From Flavobacterium sp. 245 (GTDB taxonomy: Bacteria > Bacteroidota > Bacteroidia > Flavobacteriales > Flavobacteriaceae): 64,000 nucleotides of DNA. This document shows, piece after piece, positions 63,861 through 64,000 of the stretch; position 1 is the stretch's first letter, and each line of letters starts with the position of its first letter. The stretch lies in assembly GCF_004362055.1 (NCBI RefSeq), contig NZ_SNXB01000010.1:124001-188000 (forward strand), written 5' to 3'. The position numbers and the translations under genes are program-made. The notes under the pieces are model-generated. The model saw nothing but the letters and a program-made list of their open reading frames with translations, searched no databases and was not told the DNA's origin.

Positions 63861-64000
63861 ATGAAACCATATAAATTTGAAGATTTACCTGATATTATTG
63901 GTGAGCTACTTACAAGAATTGACAGTATTGAAAAACTTTTACAAGAAAATAAATTAAATGCGGTAGCAGCTAATGATGAATTACTTACTATTTCTGAAGC
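63852..64000 (+). CDS. Excisionase/HTH-type protein, 5' part (cut by window end)
   Basis: The frame is open from ATG 63,852, or from 63,861 nine bases later, to the window edge. It begins KPYKFEDLPDIIGELLTRID followed by SIEKLLQENK, then ELLTISEA. This is the layout of Bacteroidetes excisionase-like DNA-binding proteins, in which a short coiled coil precedes a MerR-type HTH that starts with L-x(2)-E-A. Being next to the recombinase supports a role in excision control. Only about 47 residues are visible. Confidence 0.6.
   Translation, partial: MHAMKPYKFEDLPDIIGELLTRIDSIEKLLQENKLNAVAANDELLTISE

Overview
The window looks like a chromosomal segment of a Bacteroidetes bacterium, most likely Flavobacterium or a close relative. 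The DNA is AT-rich, Shine-Dalgarno sites are mostly absent, and there are a SusC/SusD pair, a hybrid two-component regulator, a type IX secretion tail and intergenic repeats of the flavobacterial kind. These lineage statements rest on gene content and my memory of the families; nothing was searched.

Layout. (1) 1-16,660, + strand: an exopolysaccharide/capsule cluster. It holds seven glycosyltransferases, two hexapeptide acyltransferases, a Wzy/ligase-like membrane protein, UDP-xylose synthase, a Wza-type export lipoprotein, a Wzc-type tyrosine kinase, a VanZ-like protein and the initiating polyprenyl-phosphate glycosylphosphotransferase. It ends in a strong terminator at 16,793. No Wzx flippase is seen, so the cluster probably starts upstream. 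(2) 16,661-18,245: one unknown gene, a terminator, a tRNA-like relic and intergenic repeats. (3) 18,246-45,254, - strand: a heparin/heparan sulfate utilisation locus. The distal half has SusC, SusD, a small periplasmic protein, a ROK sugar kinase, a sulfatase, a heparinase II-like lyase, the hybrid sensor, a DUF4861 protein, a KduD-like dehydrogenase and a NagB-deacetylase fusion. The proximal half has a GH88 unsaturated glucuronyl hydrolase, a T9SS-exported lyase-like protein and heparinase III (HepC, PL12). Together they would cut the polymer, import the fragments, remove sulfate and the unsaturated uronate, and feed the amino sugar to fructose-6-phosphate and the uronate to the KDG route.

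(4) 45,255-52,131: a patchwork of a DUF4375 protein, two related IS3 transposases (one truncated), a second sulfatase, a short AraC-type regulator, a very acidic small protein and interspersed repeats. (5) 52,133-61,590: an IS6-family element followed by an operon with the look of a defence system. It contains a large DUF3883 (NO VEIN/sacsin-like) protein whose N-terminal ATPase part was lost at the IS6 junction, a CHAT caspase-like protease, a protein I do not recognise and a small protein with a GG/SGRY motif; a DUF4238 protein lies convergent to them. (6) 61,662-64,000: a large serine recombinase, a small overlapping gene and the start of an excisionase-like HTH gene. A diverged ~90-base element lies both immediately left of the IS6 copy and upstream of the recombinase, bracketing the putative defence operon.

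The most promising undescribed system is the DUF3883-CHAT-unknown-SGRY operon. It is probably inactive in this strain, because its first gene is decapitated, but intact relatives should exist.
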